NCBI GenBank assembly: GCA_030285985.1
Contig: CP127384.1
Coordinates: 2,282,501-2,346,500 of the forward strand
Direction: 5' to 3'
Source of the DNA: Aquidulcibacter paucihalophilus
Lineage (GTDB): Bacteria > Pseudomonadota > Alphaproteobacteria > Caulobacterales > Caulobacteraceae
DNA: 64,000 nucleotides
Part shown: positions 53,471 through 61,122 of the stretch, piece after piece
Layout: each line of letters opens with the position of its first letter
How positions within the stretch are numbered: the stretch's first letter is position 1
Translations under genes and position numbers: made by a program
Notes under the pieces: model-generated
Databases searched by the model: none
What the model was told of the DNA's origin: nothing
What the model saw: only the letters and a program-made list of their open reading frames with translations

Positions 53471-53723
53471 ACACCCGGGACGATGCTCCGATCCGCCCCC
53501 CCGCTCCGCAAGGTCCTGACAGGTCAGCGCCACGAGATCCCGAAAGCTGGACTGTACCGGAAGCCCTGGCCCGGGGCGGGCCGGATCACCTCAGCCGGCA
53601 ACCGGTGACGCCTGGACGAATACGGCTTCACGAGACGCATCCCCGACAGGGGCTCAGGCCGACCCTGCCGGAGACCTTCCGGCGCTTGCCTGGCCGCACC
53701 CCTGGCGGCCCTGCCCGCCCCTT

Positions 53724-54482
53724 TCAGTCTTGCGTGGCAGGCCTCGGCGCGAGGGCGTCGACGAAAAACCCGGTCGCCCGGGCGAAAATGTAGCGCCAGG
53801 TCGGCTCGTCGAACACGTGTTCCGACGACCGCATTGTGACTGTGGTCACCGGCACCCCGGCGTTCTCCAGTATGCCCGCCCAGCGGCGGGTTCGGGCAGG
53901 CGGGATCACCGGATCCCGATCCGCATGTATCAGGAGAACCTGCGGCCGGCGGACGATGTCGCCAGGCGCGACATTGCCGGCCGAGGCCACGCCGACCACC
54001 GCACGGATCGCGGTCGACTGGACGGCGACCTCGGCGGCCAGGTATCCGCCCCGGGAGTACCCCAGGGCGCCGAGACGGTCCGGGTCCACGCCGGAAAGCC
54101 CCAGCGTCCAGGCGGAGGCATCGCGCACCGCCTCGGCCCACCAGCCCGTGTCATCGGTCTGTGCCGCGTCGGGCGCGCCGCTGAAATAGTCGGGAATGAC
54201 GACCGTACAGCCCCGCAGGGTCCAGGCGGCCGCTTCGCGATGGAAGTCGCGCAGAGACCCTGCAAGCCCGCCCGAGCCGTGCAGAAGGAGGATCGCCGCG
54301 CCGGTGAGATCGCCGGCCCCGGCGGGCTCCATCACGAAGACGACATGATCCCGTCCCCGGCTCTGGAAGACGGTTCGGCGCGTTTCCACGGAGCCGGCGA
54401 ACGCCGTTGGCGCAGACCGGCCGAGACCCAGACCGAATGCGGCGGCGGCCAGGCAGTGGCGGCGGTTCAAGATGAGGCTCAA
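53724..54482 (-). CDS. Exported alpha/beta hydrolase (dienelactone hydrolase-like)
   Basis: A 252-residue hydrolase whose N-terminus has a twin-arginine-like signal (NRRHCLAAAAFGLGLG). Motifs are AAILLLHGSGGLAGSLRDFH, GALGYSRGGYLAAEVAVQS with the nucleophile Ser, LLIHADRDPVIPPAR with the acid Asp and SSEHVFDEPTWR with the His. Substrate unknown. It is the only gene between the hairpins after the TBDR gene and repeat copy C. Confidence 0.87.
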   Translation of the reverse strand: MSLILNRRHCLAAAAFGLGLGRSAPTAFAGSVETRRTVFQSRGRDHVVFVMEPAGAGDLTGAAILLLHGSGGLAGSLRDFHREAAAWTLRGCTVVIPDYFSGAPDAAQTDDTGWWAEAVRDASAWTLGLSGVDPDRLGALGYSRGGYLAAEVAVQSTAIRAVVGVASAGNVAPGDIVRRPQVLLIHADRDPVIPPARTRRWAGILENAGVPVTTVTMRSSEHVFDEPTWRYIFARATGFFVDALAPRPATQD

Positions 54483-54595
54483 GCTCTGCTCCTCCTGTAT
54501 CCAGACCCCGGGGCGGCGCCCCTGCCCGCCGCATGCGACGGATGGGGCGTTGACCGGGACGCATTTGGTGTCCCTGCCTTCCTGACCCGACGCGA

Positions 54596-54620
54596 CCCCC
54601 CGTCGATCGCCGACGGGGGG
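54596..54620. terminator. Strong hairpin downstream of the 1121-aa TBDR
   Basis: CCCCCCGTCG and CGACGGGGGG form a perfect 10-bp stem with a 5-base loop, about 70 bases after the receptor stop. There is no U-run on either strand. Confidence 0.5.
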
Positions 54621-54633
54621 CCTTGCCCGGCGA

Positions 54634-54662
54634 TAATGGGAGTCCTTGCGGACAACCCATTA
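54634..54662. terminator. Second long hairpin downstream of the 1121-aa TBDR
   Basis: TAATGGG-A-GTCC-TTGC-GGAC-AA-CCCATTA pairs over 11 bp with a small internal loop. It starts 24 bases after the receptor stop and may act with the next hairpin to stop or protect the transcript. Confidence 0.45.
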
Positions 54663-54686
54663 CGCCCCTGGTTGTTGAAGGCAGTT

Positions 54687-57600
54687 CTAGAACGGGCGGT
54701 AGTTGAGCCCGATGAAGAAGCGCGTTCCGTAGGGATCGAAGTTGGCGTTCAGGACACCGCCGAGGTACCGGGCCTGTTCGGCGTCGAAGGCGTTGACCAC
54801 CCCCATCCGTAGCGACAGGTCATCCCTGGCGTTCCATTTGACCGTGAAGTCATGGCGGGCGAAGTTGCCCGTGTCATAGGTGTCGAGCGGACGGACGTCG
54901 ATATTGCCCGTTCCCACCTGGGCGCGGTACCGCGCGCTGTCCTGGGCGGTCTGCCAGTCCACCGTCCAGTTGACGCTCCAGATGTCGTTGGGCGTCCAGG
55001 TCAGCGACGAGGTCAGACGGACGCGCGGAAGCTGGACGTCCGATGACAGCTCCTCAAAGGCATTCGGGTTGCCCGGATTGAGGAACCGCTTCTGCTCGAT
55101 CAGCCAGAGGCCGCCGACGCTATAGTCGAACCTGCCCCAGTTGCGGCCGAACACCTCTTCGGTGTCCAGCGAATAACGCGCCTGGAAGTCCAGGCCGCGC
55201 GTCTGCAGCGCGGCGTAGTTGAGCGGTGCCTGGATGAAGCCGCCGACCGGGTCCGCGCCGGGAGCCCCGATGCCGAAGGGGATCGCGGGGTTTCTCCGGA
55301 AAATGAGGTTGCAGGCCGTCGCATTGAGGGTCGGGCCGTTGACGCAGTTGGCCGCGATTTCGCCGACCAGCGGGTTCGCGATCACGTTCTGAATCTCGAT
55401 TTCATAGTAGTCGAGGACGATTGTGAGGTTGGGAATGAAGCGCGGCTGAAGGACCGTCGAGAAGGTGAAGCTTTCCGACTCTTCGGGCTCGAGCGCGGGG
55501 TTGCCGCCAAGAACACCGGCAATGCCCGAAGGATAGATACGGCCACCGCCTGCGGCGAGAATGAAGTCGTCCAGGTTGGTCGCGGTGGCACCGGCGAAGT
55601 CGAAGGTCAGCGCCGTGCCATTGGCCGTATTGTAGGCGGCGAGGAGGGCCTGGCAGTTGGCGATGCGGTTCGTCCGGATCTCGGCCGTCTGCAGCGCAAT
55701 GTCATTGGTGGTGCAGGGATCGACCAGGTTGTTGCCGAAGGTCTGGTTGAAGGGCGCGAAATTCTCGAACAGGTTCGGCGCGCGGAACGAGGTGTTGAAG
55801 CTGGACTTGAACGTGATGTCCCCGATCGGACGCCAGACCAGGTTCACGCCATAGACGTCGCCCTCGCCGGCGGTCGAATAGTCGAACCGACGATACGACC
55901 CGCTCAGTTCGGCGTATTCACCCAGCCAGCCGTCGCGGAACAGCGGGATGGACGCCTCGGCGAACCACTCCTCCGACGTATACTCCGCGGCAGCGAAATC
56001 CGCGCCCGTGTTGAGGAACAGGAAACGGTCACCGGTGCTGGCGGTGCGGCCGACCCCTTCCGTGAACTCACGCCGGTGTTCGGCACCGACGGCGATGCCG
56101 ATCGCACCGGCCCCCCAGAAGTCCCAGAGCTGGCCGGAGATCGCCGCAACCGCCTGTTCCTGTTCGTTGGCGTGCGTCACGGTGACCGCCGCATCGACAT
56201 AGTCCAGCGCCGCCTGGCTCTGGTTGCCGGCGCCGAACACATTCAGCGGGACGCAGTTGTCGACCGCTGCCTTGAAGGCGGCGTTGTTGTAGGCGGTGCG
56301 GCCGCCGAAGACCCCCCGGAAATAGTCGTCGAGGTCGCCCACGCCCGACCGCTCGATCCGACGGGCGCGGCAGACGATCTCGCCGGGACGGCCATTGACG
56401 ACGCCGGCCGTGTCGATGACGGCGTCAGCGGCCAGGGCGAAGCGCTGGGCGTCGACGCCGCGCTCGACATTCGCATTCGTGGCCTCGCCGGAGACATACG
56501 ACAGATCCCAGTCGATGTTCCGGATGAAGGCGATCTGATCGAAGTCACCACTCAAGGCCACGACAAAGCGATTCACTTCGCGGTGGTTGTCCTGCGTGCG
56601 ATCCGGGCCGAACAGCACGTGGCGCGCCCACTGGCGGGCCGTTGTCGTCGCCGCCGTACCCTCCGTGTTGGCGTTGGCCGTCCAGTTGGTGACCGTGTTG
56701 CCCGTGATCGCATCCTTCACGTTCTGGGGCAGGTAGGCGTTGTCGGTGTACCGCAGGTCGAACTGGTTCAGGGCCCGGATCGTGTTGGTCCACGTTGGGG
56801 CATAGCTGCCGTCATTCAGGAAGATGTCGAAGAAGGTGGGCTGGGCGACGTCAAAGGTGTCCTCCTCGACCATCTTGTATTCGACGCTCAGGTCGACGTT
56901 ATCCAGCAGGGCGAAATTGGCACCGACCTGGTAGCGGGCCGAGGTGGACTGCGGAAGGCGGGAATCCTGGCCGAAGCGCGAAGGTGCCTCACCATCGCCG
57001 CCGATGTTTAGCGGGCGGTTGATCCCGACGTTGCCGACCCGCTGACCGAAATTGGCAAGACGAGCGGTGTTGCCTTCGTAGATGTAGGTCCTGGTGGGGT
57101 CGACGCTGTAGCAGTTGGCGCTGGTGAGCGCCGTACAGTTGGCCAGCGGCACATCGGGATCGTTCAGCGGGCTCGGACGCTGGGCGTTGGCGAGCGTGGT
57201 CTGGCCCCAGCGCGGGCGCTGCAGGGTCCTCAGATTGCTGAACAACTGGTTGTCGATCATACCATCGTTGACCGCATTGGTCGGATCGGCATCGACGCCG
57301 ACGAGGGCATGCGCGGCGTCAAGCCAGTCGATATCCAGGCTCTGGACCTCATCAATGTCCTCGTACTCACCGAAGGCGTACAGGTTCAGCCTGTCATCCA
57401 GCAGGTTGACGCCGGCCAGGGCCGAGATGCGTTTGTTGGCCTGGCCGTCCTGGTTGATCATGCCGTAGTTGGCGTCGATCTCGAGGCCTTCGAAGTCGCG
57501 GCGCAGCTGGAAGTTCAGCACACCCGAGACGGCGTCGGCGCCGTAAACCGACGAGGCGCCGCCGGTGACGATCTCGATGTTCTGGATCAGAAGGCGCGGA

Positions 57601-58052
57601 ATGGTGTCGATGTCCACGGCCAGATTGCCCTCAGCGGCACCGACGTGCCGGCGACCGTCCACGAGAACCAGGGTACGACCGCTACCCAGCGAGCGCAGGT
57701 TGGCGAGCGCCAGCCCCCCGTCGTTCAGGAACCCACCGGCCGTGTCCGACGGAACATATGAGCTCGACAAGGCCGGCAAGGTGGCCAGGTAGTCGATCAC
57801 CGTCGACTGGCCGGAAGTCAGGAGTTGCTCGCCCGTGATCTGGATCAGCGGGGTCGGGGCGTTGGTCGGGTCACGACGGATGCGCGAACCGGTGACGACG
57901 ACTTCGTCGATCTCGGTGGCTTCACGGTCAGCCTGGCCCTGGACGTTGACGCCCGGGAGCTTGTCCTGGGCGAAGGCCGGGCTGGTGATGGCGAGGACGG
58001 CGGCCCCGCACAGCATCGATGTCCCCAGAAGACCGGATTTGTTTCTAGCCAA
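54687..58052 (-). CDS. TonB-dependent receptor (1121 aa)
   Basis: A large receptor from TTG 58052, chosen because AGGGGAG lies six bases upstream and the product starts MARNKSGLLGTSMLCGAAVL, a signal peptide ending SPAFAQ. The TonB box is IDEVVVTGSRIRRDPTNAP. The plug motif LRSLGSGRTLVLVDGRRHVG and EIVTGGASSVYGADAVSGVL follow, and the barrel ends TRFFIGLNYRPF. It is of the same subtype as the receptor at 61123 and has no STN domain. Ligand unknown; receptors of this subtype are often linked to peptides or sugars. Confidence 0.94.
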   Translation of the reverse strand: MARNKSGLLGTSMLCGAAVLAITSPAFAQDKLPGVNVQGQADREATEIDEVVVTGSRIRRDPTNAPTPLIQITGEQLLTSGQSTVIDYLATLPALSSSYVPSDTAGGFLNDGGLALANLRSLGSGRTLVLVDGRRHVGAAEGNLAVDIDTIPRLLIQNIEIVTGGASSVYGADAVSGVLNFQLRRDFEGLEIDANYGMINQDGQANKRISALAGVNLLDDRLNLYAFGEYEDIDEVQSLDIDWLDAAHALVGVDADPTNAVNDGMIDNQLFSNLRTLQRPRWGQTTLANAQRPSPLNDPDVPLANCTALTSANCYSVDPTRTYIYEGNTARLANFGQRVGNVGINRPLNIGGDGEAPSRFGQDSRLPQSTSARYQVGANFALLDNVDLSVEYKMVEEDTFDVAQPTFFDIFLNDGSYAPTWTNTIRALNQFDLRYTDNAYLPQNVKDAITGNTVTNWTANANTEGTAATTTARQWARHVLFGPDRTQDNHREVNRFVVALSGDFDQIAFIRNIDWDLSYVSGEATNANVERGVDAQRFALAADAVIDTAGVVNGRPGEIVCRARRIERSGVGDLDDYFRGVFGGRTAYNNAAFKAAVDNCVPLNVFGAGNQSQAALDYVDAAVTVTHANEQEQAVAAISGQLWDFWGAGAIGIAVGAEHRREFTEGVGRTASTGDRFLFLNTGADFAAAEYTSEEWFAEASIPLFRDGWLGEYAELSGSYRRFDYSTAGEGDVYGVNLVWRPIGDITFKSSFNTSFRAPNLFENFAPFNQTFGNNLVDPCTTNDIALQTAEIRTNRIANCQALLAAYNTANGTALTFDFAGATATNLDDFILAAGGGRIYPSGIAGVLGGNPALEPEESESFTFSTVLQPRFIPNLTIVLDYYEIEIQNVIANPLVGEIAANCVNGPTLNATACNLIFRRNPAIPFGIGAPGADPVGGFIQAPLNYAALQTRGLDFQARYSLDTEEVFGRNWGRFDYSVGGLWLIEQKRFLNPGNPNAFEELSSDVQLPRVRLTSSLTWTPNDIWSVNWTVDWQTAQDSARYRAQVGTGNIDVRPLDTYDTGNFARHDFTVKWNARDDLSLRMGVVNAFDAEQARYLGGVLNANFDPYGTRFFIGLNYRPF

Positions 58053-58180
58053 TTCAAACTCCCCTAACTTCGCTGCGAAGTGATGGAGCAGGCTACACAG
58101 CAAATATCCCCGTCCAAAGAGTTTGTGTCCCTTGTTTGTCATTAGCACGACAGACGAGGCGGCCCGATCACATATTCTAC

Positions 58181-58197
58181 ACTGTAACAACTACAGT
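58181..58197. promoter_or_regulatory. Inverted repeat upstream of the 1121-aa TBDR
   Basis: ACTGTA-ACAAC-TACAGT is a perfect 6-base-arm palindrome in an AT-rich patch 129 bases upstream of the receptor start. The noncoding stretch 58053-58424 (372 bases) holds this site, a GTTGCAAA tandem repeat at 58224 and a CCGCCG-CA-CGGCGG hairpin at 58341; no gene is seen in it. Confidence 0.45.
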
Positions 58198-58223
58198 ATA
58201 ATTAGTTAGCGAATGGGAGGGTT

Positions 58224-58239
58224 GTTGCAAAGTTGCAAA
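58224..58239 (+). repeat. Tandem direct repeat GTTGCAAA x2
   Basis: GTTGCAAAGTTGCAAA is two exact 8-base units. A related TTTGCAAATG occurs at 60300 next to the winged-helix regulator, so it may be a regulator site. Confidence 0.45.
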
Positions 58240-58424
58240 TGCTGCCGGCAAGGGTCGCTCGATGCATTTGTCCGGCCCGGAAGTCGGCGTTCCAGTCCTG
58301 CTGGCCGGTGTCCGAAACCGAAGGGCAGGCGACGCGGGTCCCGCCGCACGGCGGAACGCCTGGCCGCGGCGGGTCGCAGCATCTGTCAGATCGAACACTG
58401 AAACCGTCTCGCACCAGGCAGCGG

Positions 58425-59252
58425 TCACAATGCCGGGGATCGATCGACCTCGCTCATCTGACGGGAGGAAGCGGCGAAGCCCTGCGACCCGGCGCAGAGG
58501 GCGGCGACACCCTCTTCCATGAAATACCCGCCGGAGCGCAGCGTCTTCACCGTGTCGGATTCCAGGCCGGCCTTCATCATCTTGCGGCGAAGCCGGACGA
58601 TCGATGTCCGGAAATGATTGATCGACAGGCCCGGGAGTTCTTCAGCCGCGATTTCGCCCGTCACAGGCTGGCCCGGCCGAGCGAGAAACACATAAAGCAG
58701 GGCCACTTCGCCCGGCGTGAGCACCGCGGTGTCGCCTGTCGGGCCGGTCAGCTTTCGCGTTATGGCGTCGATGCGCCACGACTGCGCACCGCGAACCCGC
58801 TGGTGGCCGCCATCCATGCCAAGGATCCGGGCATTGAGCAGCGCTCTCGAGCGCCGAACCAATGCACGCGCTCTCGCGAGGAGTTCGCGGCTGTTGAAGG
58901 GGCGGCTCAGCAGATCGTCGGCCCCGACCTCCAGGGCGATGACACGATCGGTTACATCAGCGCTGTCCGAGATCATGATGATCGGGGCGGCGTACGAAAC
59001 CGCCAGCCTGCGACAGACAGCCATGGCCCCGCCATCGCGCAAGCGTCCATCGAGAATGATCAGGTCGGCGTCTTCAAGCCGAAGGGCGGCTTCCGCTTCC
59101 GCTCCGGTTTCGACGCCGCGTGCCAGGAAGCCCTCGGCCTCCAGCAGGTCGCAGATTTGCGACCGTTCGCCCTGATCGCCGCAGACCACAAGCACGCCCG
59201 GATCGAGCTCGTCGAACTGTCTGGAAACTGTCTGGCTGGTCATTGCACTCAT
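58425..59252 (-). CDS. Atypical OmpR-type response regulator
   Basis: A 275-residue protein with an N-terminal receiver (about 20-130) and a C-terminal winged helix with LTPGEVALLYVFLARPGQPV, RTSIVRLRRKMMKAGLE and VKTLRSGGYFM. The receiver keeps the phospho-acceptor position Asp68 (LIILDGRLRDGG), but the usual acidic pair is Cys24-Gly25 (VLVVCGDQ) and the conserved Lys is Arg117 (LLSRPFNSRELL). Such receivers usually work without phosphorylation. There is no histidine kinase nearby. It follows the MarR gene by 3 bases. Confidence 0.85.
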   Translation of the reverse strand: MSAMTSQTVSRQFDELDPGVLVVCGDQGERSQICDLLEAEGFLARGVETGAEAEAALRLEDADLIILDGRLRDGGAMAVCRRLAVSYAAPIIMISDSADVTDRVIALEVGADDLLSRPFNSRELLARARALVRRSRALLNARILGMDGGHQRVRGAQSWRIDAITRKLTGPTGDTAVLTPGEVALLYVFLARPGQPVTGEIAAEELPGLSINHFRTSIVRLRRKMMKAGLESDTVKTLRSGGYFMEEGVAALCAGSQGFAASSRQMSEVDRSPAL

Positions 59253-59255
59253 GCT

Positions 59256-59840
59256 TCACAAGGCCGCCGCCCGCGAGCGGTCGCCGGGGAGTGGGAACTG
59301 GCAAGCAGCTGAAGCGCCCGGGGCATTGGGAGCAGACAGCTGAGGGGCTCTGGCTGGGTCGGCGCGGCGTCCGGTCCGGTCGTGGCGATCGCCCTCCGCT
59401 CCACCCAGCCTCGCGAGGGCCCCGCTCACGTCCGGCTGTGAGACATCCGGTCCCTCTCCCGCGCAGATCCGCACGGGGTTGGCGATCAGGCGATCGATCC
59501 TGGCGCACAGGTCCCTGCCCTGCCGGGTCAGCCGTATCGTCTTGGAGTTTCGCGCGGGCCCCTGGGCGCAGAGTTCGACCAGACCCAGGTACGGTGAAAG
59601 GGCCCAGCGGGAGCCTCTCGGCGTCAGCGCCCGAATAGAGCGTGAGGCGGTCGGCTTCTTCAGACCGCTGATGGTCGCCAGCTCCGTGACGCTGATACCT
59701 TCGTTTTCGGCGACATAGAGGAAGACCAGGATGTTGGACATGTTGATGCCCAGGTCCAGGGCGCGGAACGTCTCGATGGCGGCGAGGACCGTATCTCTCC
59801 GGCGGCTCGCGCCGAACCCGGTCAGGGCTTCAGTCGACAT
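59256..59840 (-). CDS. MarR-like winged-helix regulator
   Basis: A 194-residue protein with a MarR-type domain: INMSNILVFLYVAENEGISV, ELATISGLKKPTASRSIRAL (recognition helix), then a wing and KTIRLTRQGRDLCARIDRLI. The last ~60 residues are Arg/Pro/Ala-rich and unlike the family. Its ATG lies inside the end of the 75-aa gene (11-base overlap), and it is 3 bases from the response regulator gene, so the three are one operon. Confidence 0.82.
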   Translation of the reverse strand: MSTEALTGFGASRRRDTVLAAIETFRALDLGINMSNILVFLYVAENEGISVTELATISGLKKPTASRSIRALTPRGSRWALSPYLGLVELCAQGPARNSKTIRLTRQGRDLCARIDRLIANPVRICAGEGPDVSQPDVSGALARLGGAEGDRHDRTGRRADPARAPQLSAPNAPGASAACQFPLPGDRSRAAAL

Positions 59841-60057
59841 AGGAGTTCAGCTTTCCCGTGCTGGAAAGTCTGCCGCCAGGCGGATGCCCCGGCGACATGC
59901 CACGGCGCACCTGCCGCCGTTCCCGAAACTCGAGCGCCGCGTCCGCATAGCTGTCGCGCATGGCGCCCAGCAGGGACTCGATGCGTCTCTGATGATCCGC
60001 TGCGTCGACAAAGTCAGCGGCATCAATGTCGATGGTGATGACCGCCCGCAGTCTCAT
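59830..60057 (-). CDS. Small protein of unknown function (75 aa)
   Basis: The chosen start is ATG 60057 (MRLRAVITIDIDAADFVDAA), with GGGGTG upstream; the open frame continues to 60204 but would then cover a perfect palindrome that looks regulatory. The product is a predicted beta-alpha unit (TIDIDAADFVDAADHQRRIE) plus a helix (LLGAMRDSYADAALEFRERR) and a loose C-terminus. It overlaps the MarR gene by 11 bases. I do not recognise the family; operon position suggests a regulatory partner. Confidence 0.6.
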   Translation of the reverse strand: MRLRAVITIDIDAADFVDAADHQRRIESLLGAMRDSYADAALEFRERRQVRRGMSPGHPPGGRLSSTGKLNSYVD

Positions 60058-60176
60058 GTCGCGCACCCCGTCACGGCGCGGGATTGCGCTGTGCTGAACC
60101 GACGCCAGCGCCGGTCCGGACCAAGAGAGCGTGGGACTGAGTCCATGGAAAGGCCCTGTGAAAGCGTGCCAACTGG

Positions 60177-60198
60177 CATGATCGTGACGCCGATCATG
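60177..60198. promoter_or_regulatory. Perfect inverted repeat in the divergent regulator promoter region
   Basis: CATGATCG-TGACGC-CGATCATG has perfect 8-base arms. GATCRTGACGC is also repeated directly at 60180 and 60192. It lies 119 bases upstream of the 75-aa gene start and 181 bases upstream of the winged-helix gene. The noncoding stretch 60058-60379 (322 bases) holds this site, an AT-rich patch with eight T at 60226-60233, and TTTGCAAA at 60300. Confidence 0.6.
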
Positions 60199-60379
60199 AC
60201 GCAAGTTAGTATTTATTCCAGTGACTTTTTTTTAATAGGAGGACGCCCCACTCTGGAACCCGCCATGCCGGGCGCTCCGGCGAAATTTGTAGTTGCCGGT
60301 TTGCAAATGTGACAAACGCGAAGCAAGCACCGTGGCCTCGGTCAAGTCGCATTCAGGCCGCGTTCTCGAGGGGCTGTTC

Positions 60380-60982
60380 GTGAGCATAAGAACGGAAGAG
60401 GCGGACGAGACCCTGTGGGTCATGAACCGGGAACAGATCCGGCTGGCGAAGAGCCCGCGCCGACATGACATCGTGGACCGACTGGCCGCCTCGGGACCGC
60501 TATCGATCCGTGAGCTCGCCGAAATGCTCGGGGCTCAGCCGCCGGCGCTCTATCACCACATGCGCCAGCTCGTGGAGGGCAAGATTGTTGTGGAGGCGGG
60601 GCATCGCACGGTCCGACGGAAGCGTGAGCAACTCTATGACACCGTGTCCCGACGGATTCGCCTCGGCGCGGCGCTTGAGGATCCTGCGAACGACGATCTC
60701 ATGACCGAGATTGTCGCGGGGCTGACGCGGCAGATGGATCGGGACTTCCGCCACGGGCTCAGCTCGGCCGACCGCGACGTGGCGGGCGCGGCCCGTAACC
60801 TTGGATTTCTCCGGGTCGTCTGCACCCCCAGTCCCCAGACCCTCGAGAAGGTGAACAGCAAGCTCGAGCAGATCGCGGACCTTCTGTGGCGCGACCAGGC
60901 CGGCGACGGTAATCCGCCTGTCGTTTTCCACTGGCTGATGGCACCCCTCACGCCGCCCCCCGCAGATTCCGGGAAAGGCTAG
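60380..60982 (+). CDS. Winged-helix (ArsR-like) transcriptional regulator
   Basis: A 200-residue protein from GTG 60380, chosen for GAGGGG seven bases upstream; ATG 60422 is an alternative. The DNA-binding domain spans about residues 15-75: NREQIRLAKSPRRHDIVDRL, LSIRELAEMLGAQPPALYHH and MRQLVEGKIVVEAGHRTVRR. The C-terminal half is helical and may bind a ligand or dimerise. It is divergent from the MarR operon and convergent with the TBDR at 61123. Confidence 0.83.
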   Translation: MSIRTEEADETLWVMNREQIRLAKSPRRHDIVDRLAASGPLSIRELAEMLGAQPPALYHHMRQLVEGKIVVEAGHRTVRRKREQLYDTVSRRIRLGAALEDPANDDLMTEIVAGLTRQMDRDFRHGLSSADRDVAGAARNLGFLRVVCTPSPQTLEKVNSKLEQIADLLWRDQAGDGNPPVVFHWLMAPLTPPPADSGKG

Positions 60983-61066
60983 CGAACAGGCCGTTCGTCG
61001 GCCGCGCCCGTCTGGCTCACAGCCCGTTGCTGACGGGGTCACTCGCGACGCTTCGCCAGGGTGAAC

Positions 61067-61099
61067 AAAAAGGGCGGCGGACCCGAAGATCCGCCGCCC
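61067..61099 (-). terminator. Terminator of the right-hand TBDR
   Basis: On the minus strand GGGCGGCGGA and TCCGCCGCCC form a perfect 10-bp stem with an 8-base loop, followed by TTTTT. It starts 24 bases after the receptor stop codon, the clearest intrinsic terminator in the window. Confidence 0.9.
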
Positions 61100-61122
61100 C
61101 GAAAGATCCTGGGTATCAGGCC

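Noticed and set aside
53395..53793. Possible 132-residue gene in the gap after the antiporter
   Set aside because: Low-complexity Arg/Pro/Thr product, runs into the convergent hydrolase gene, and no ribosome site or motif.
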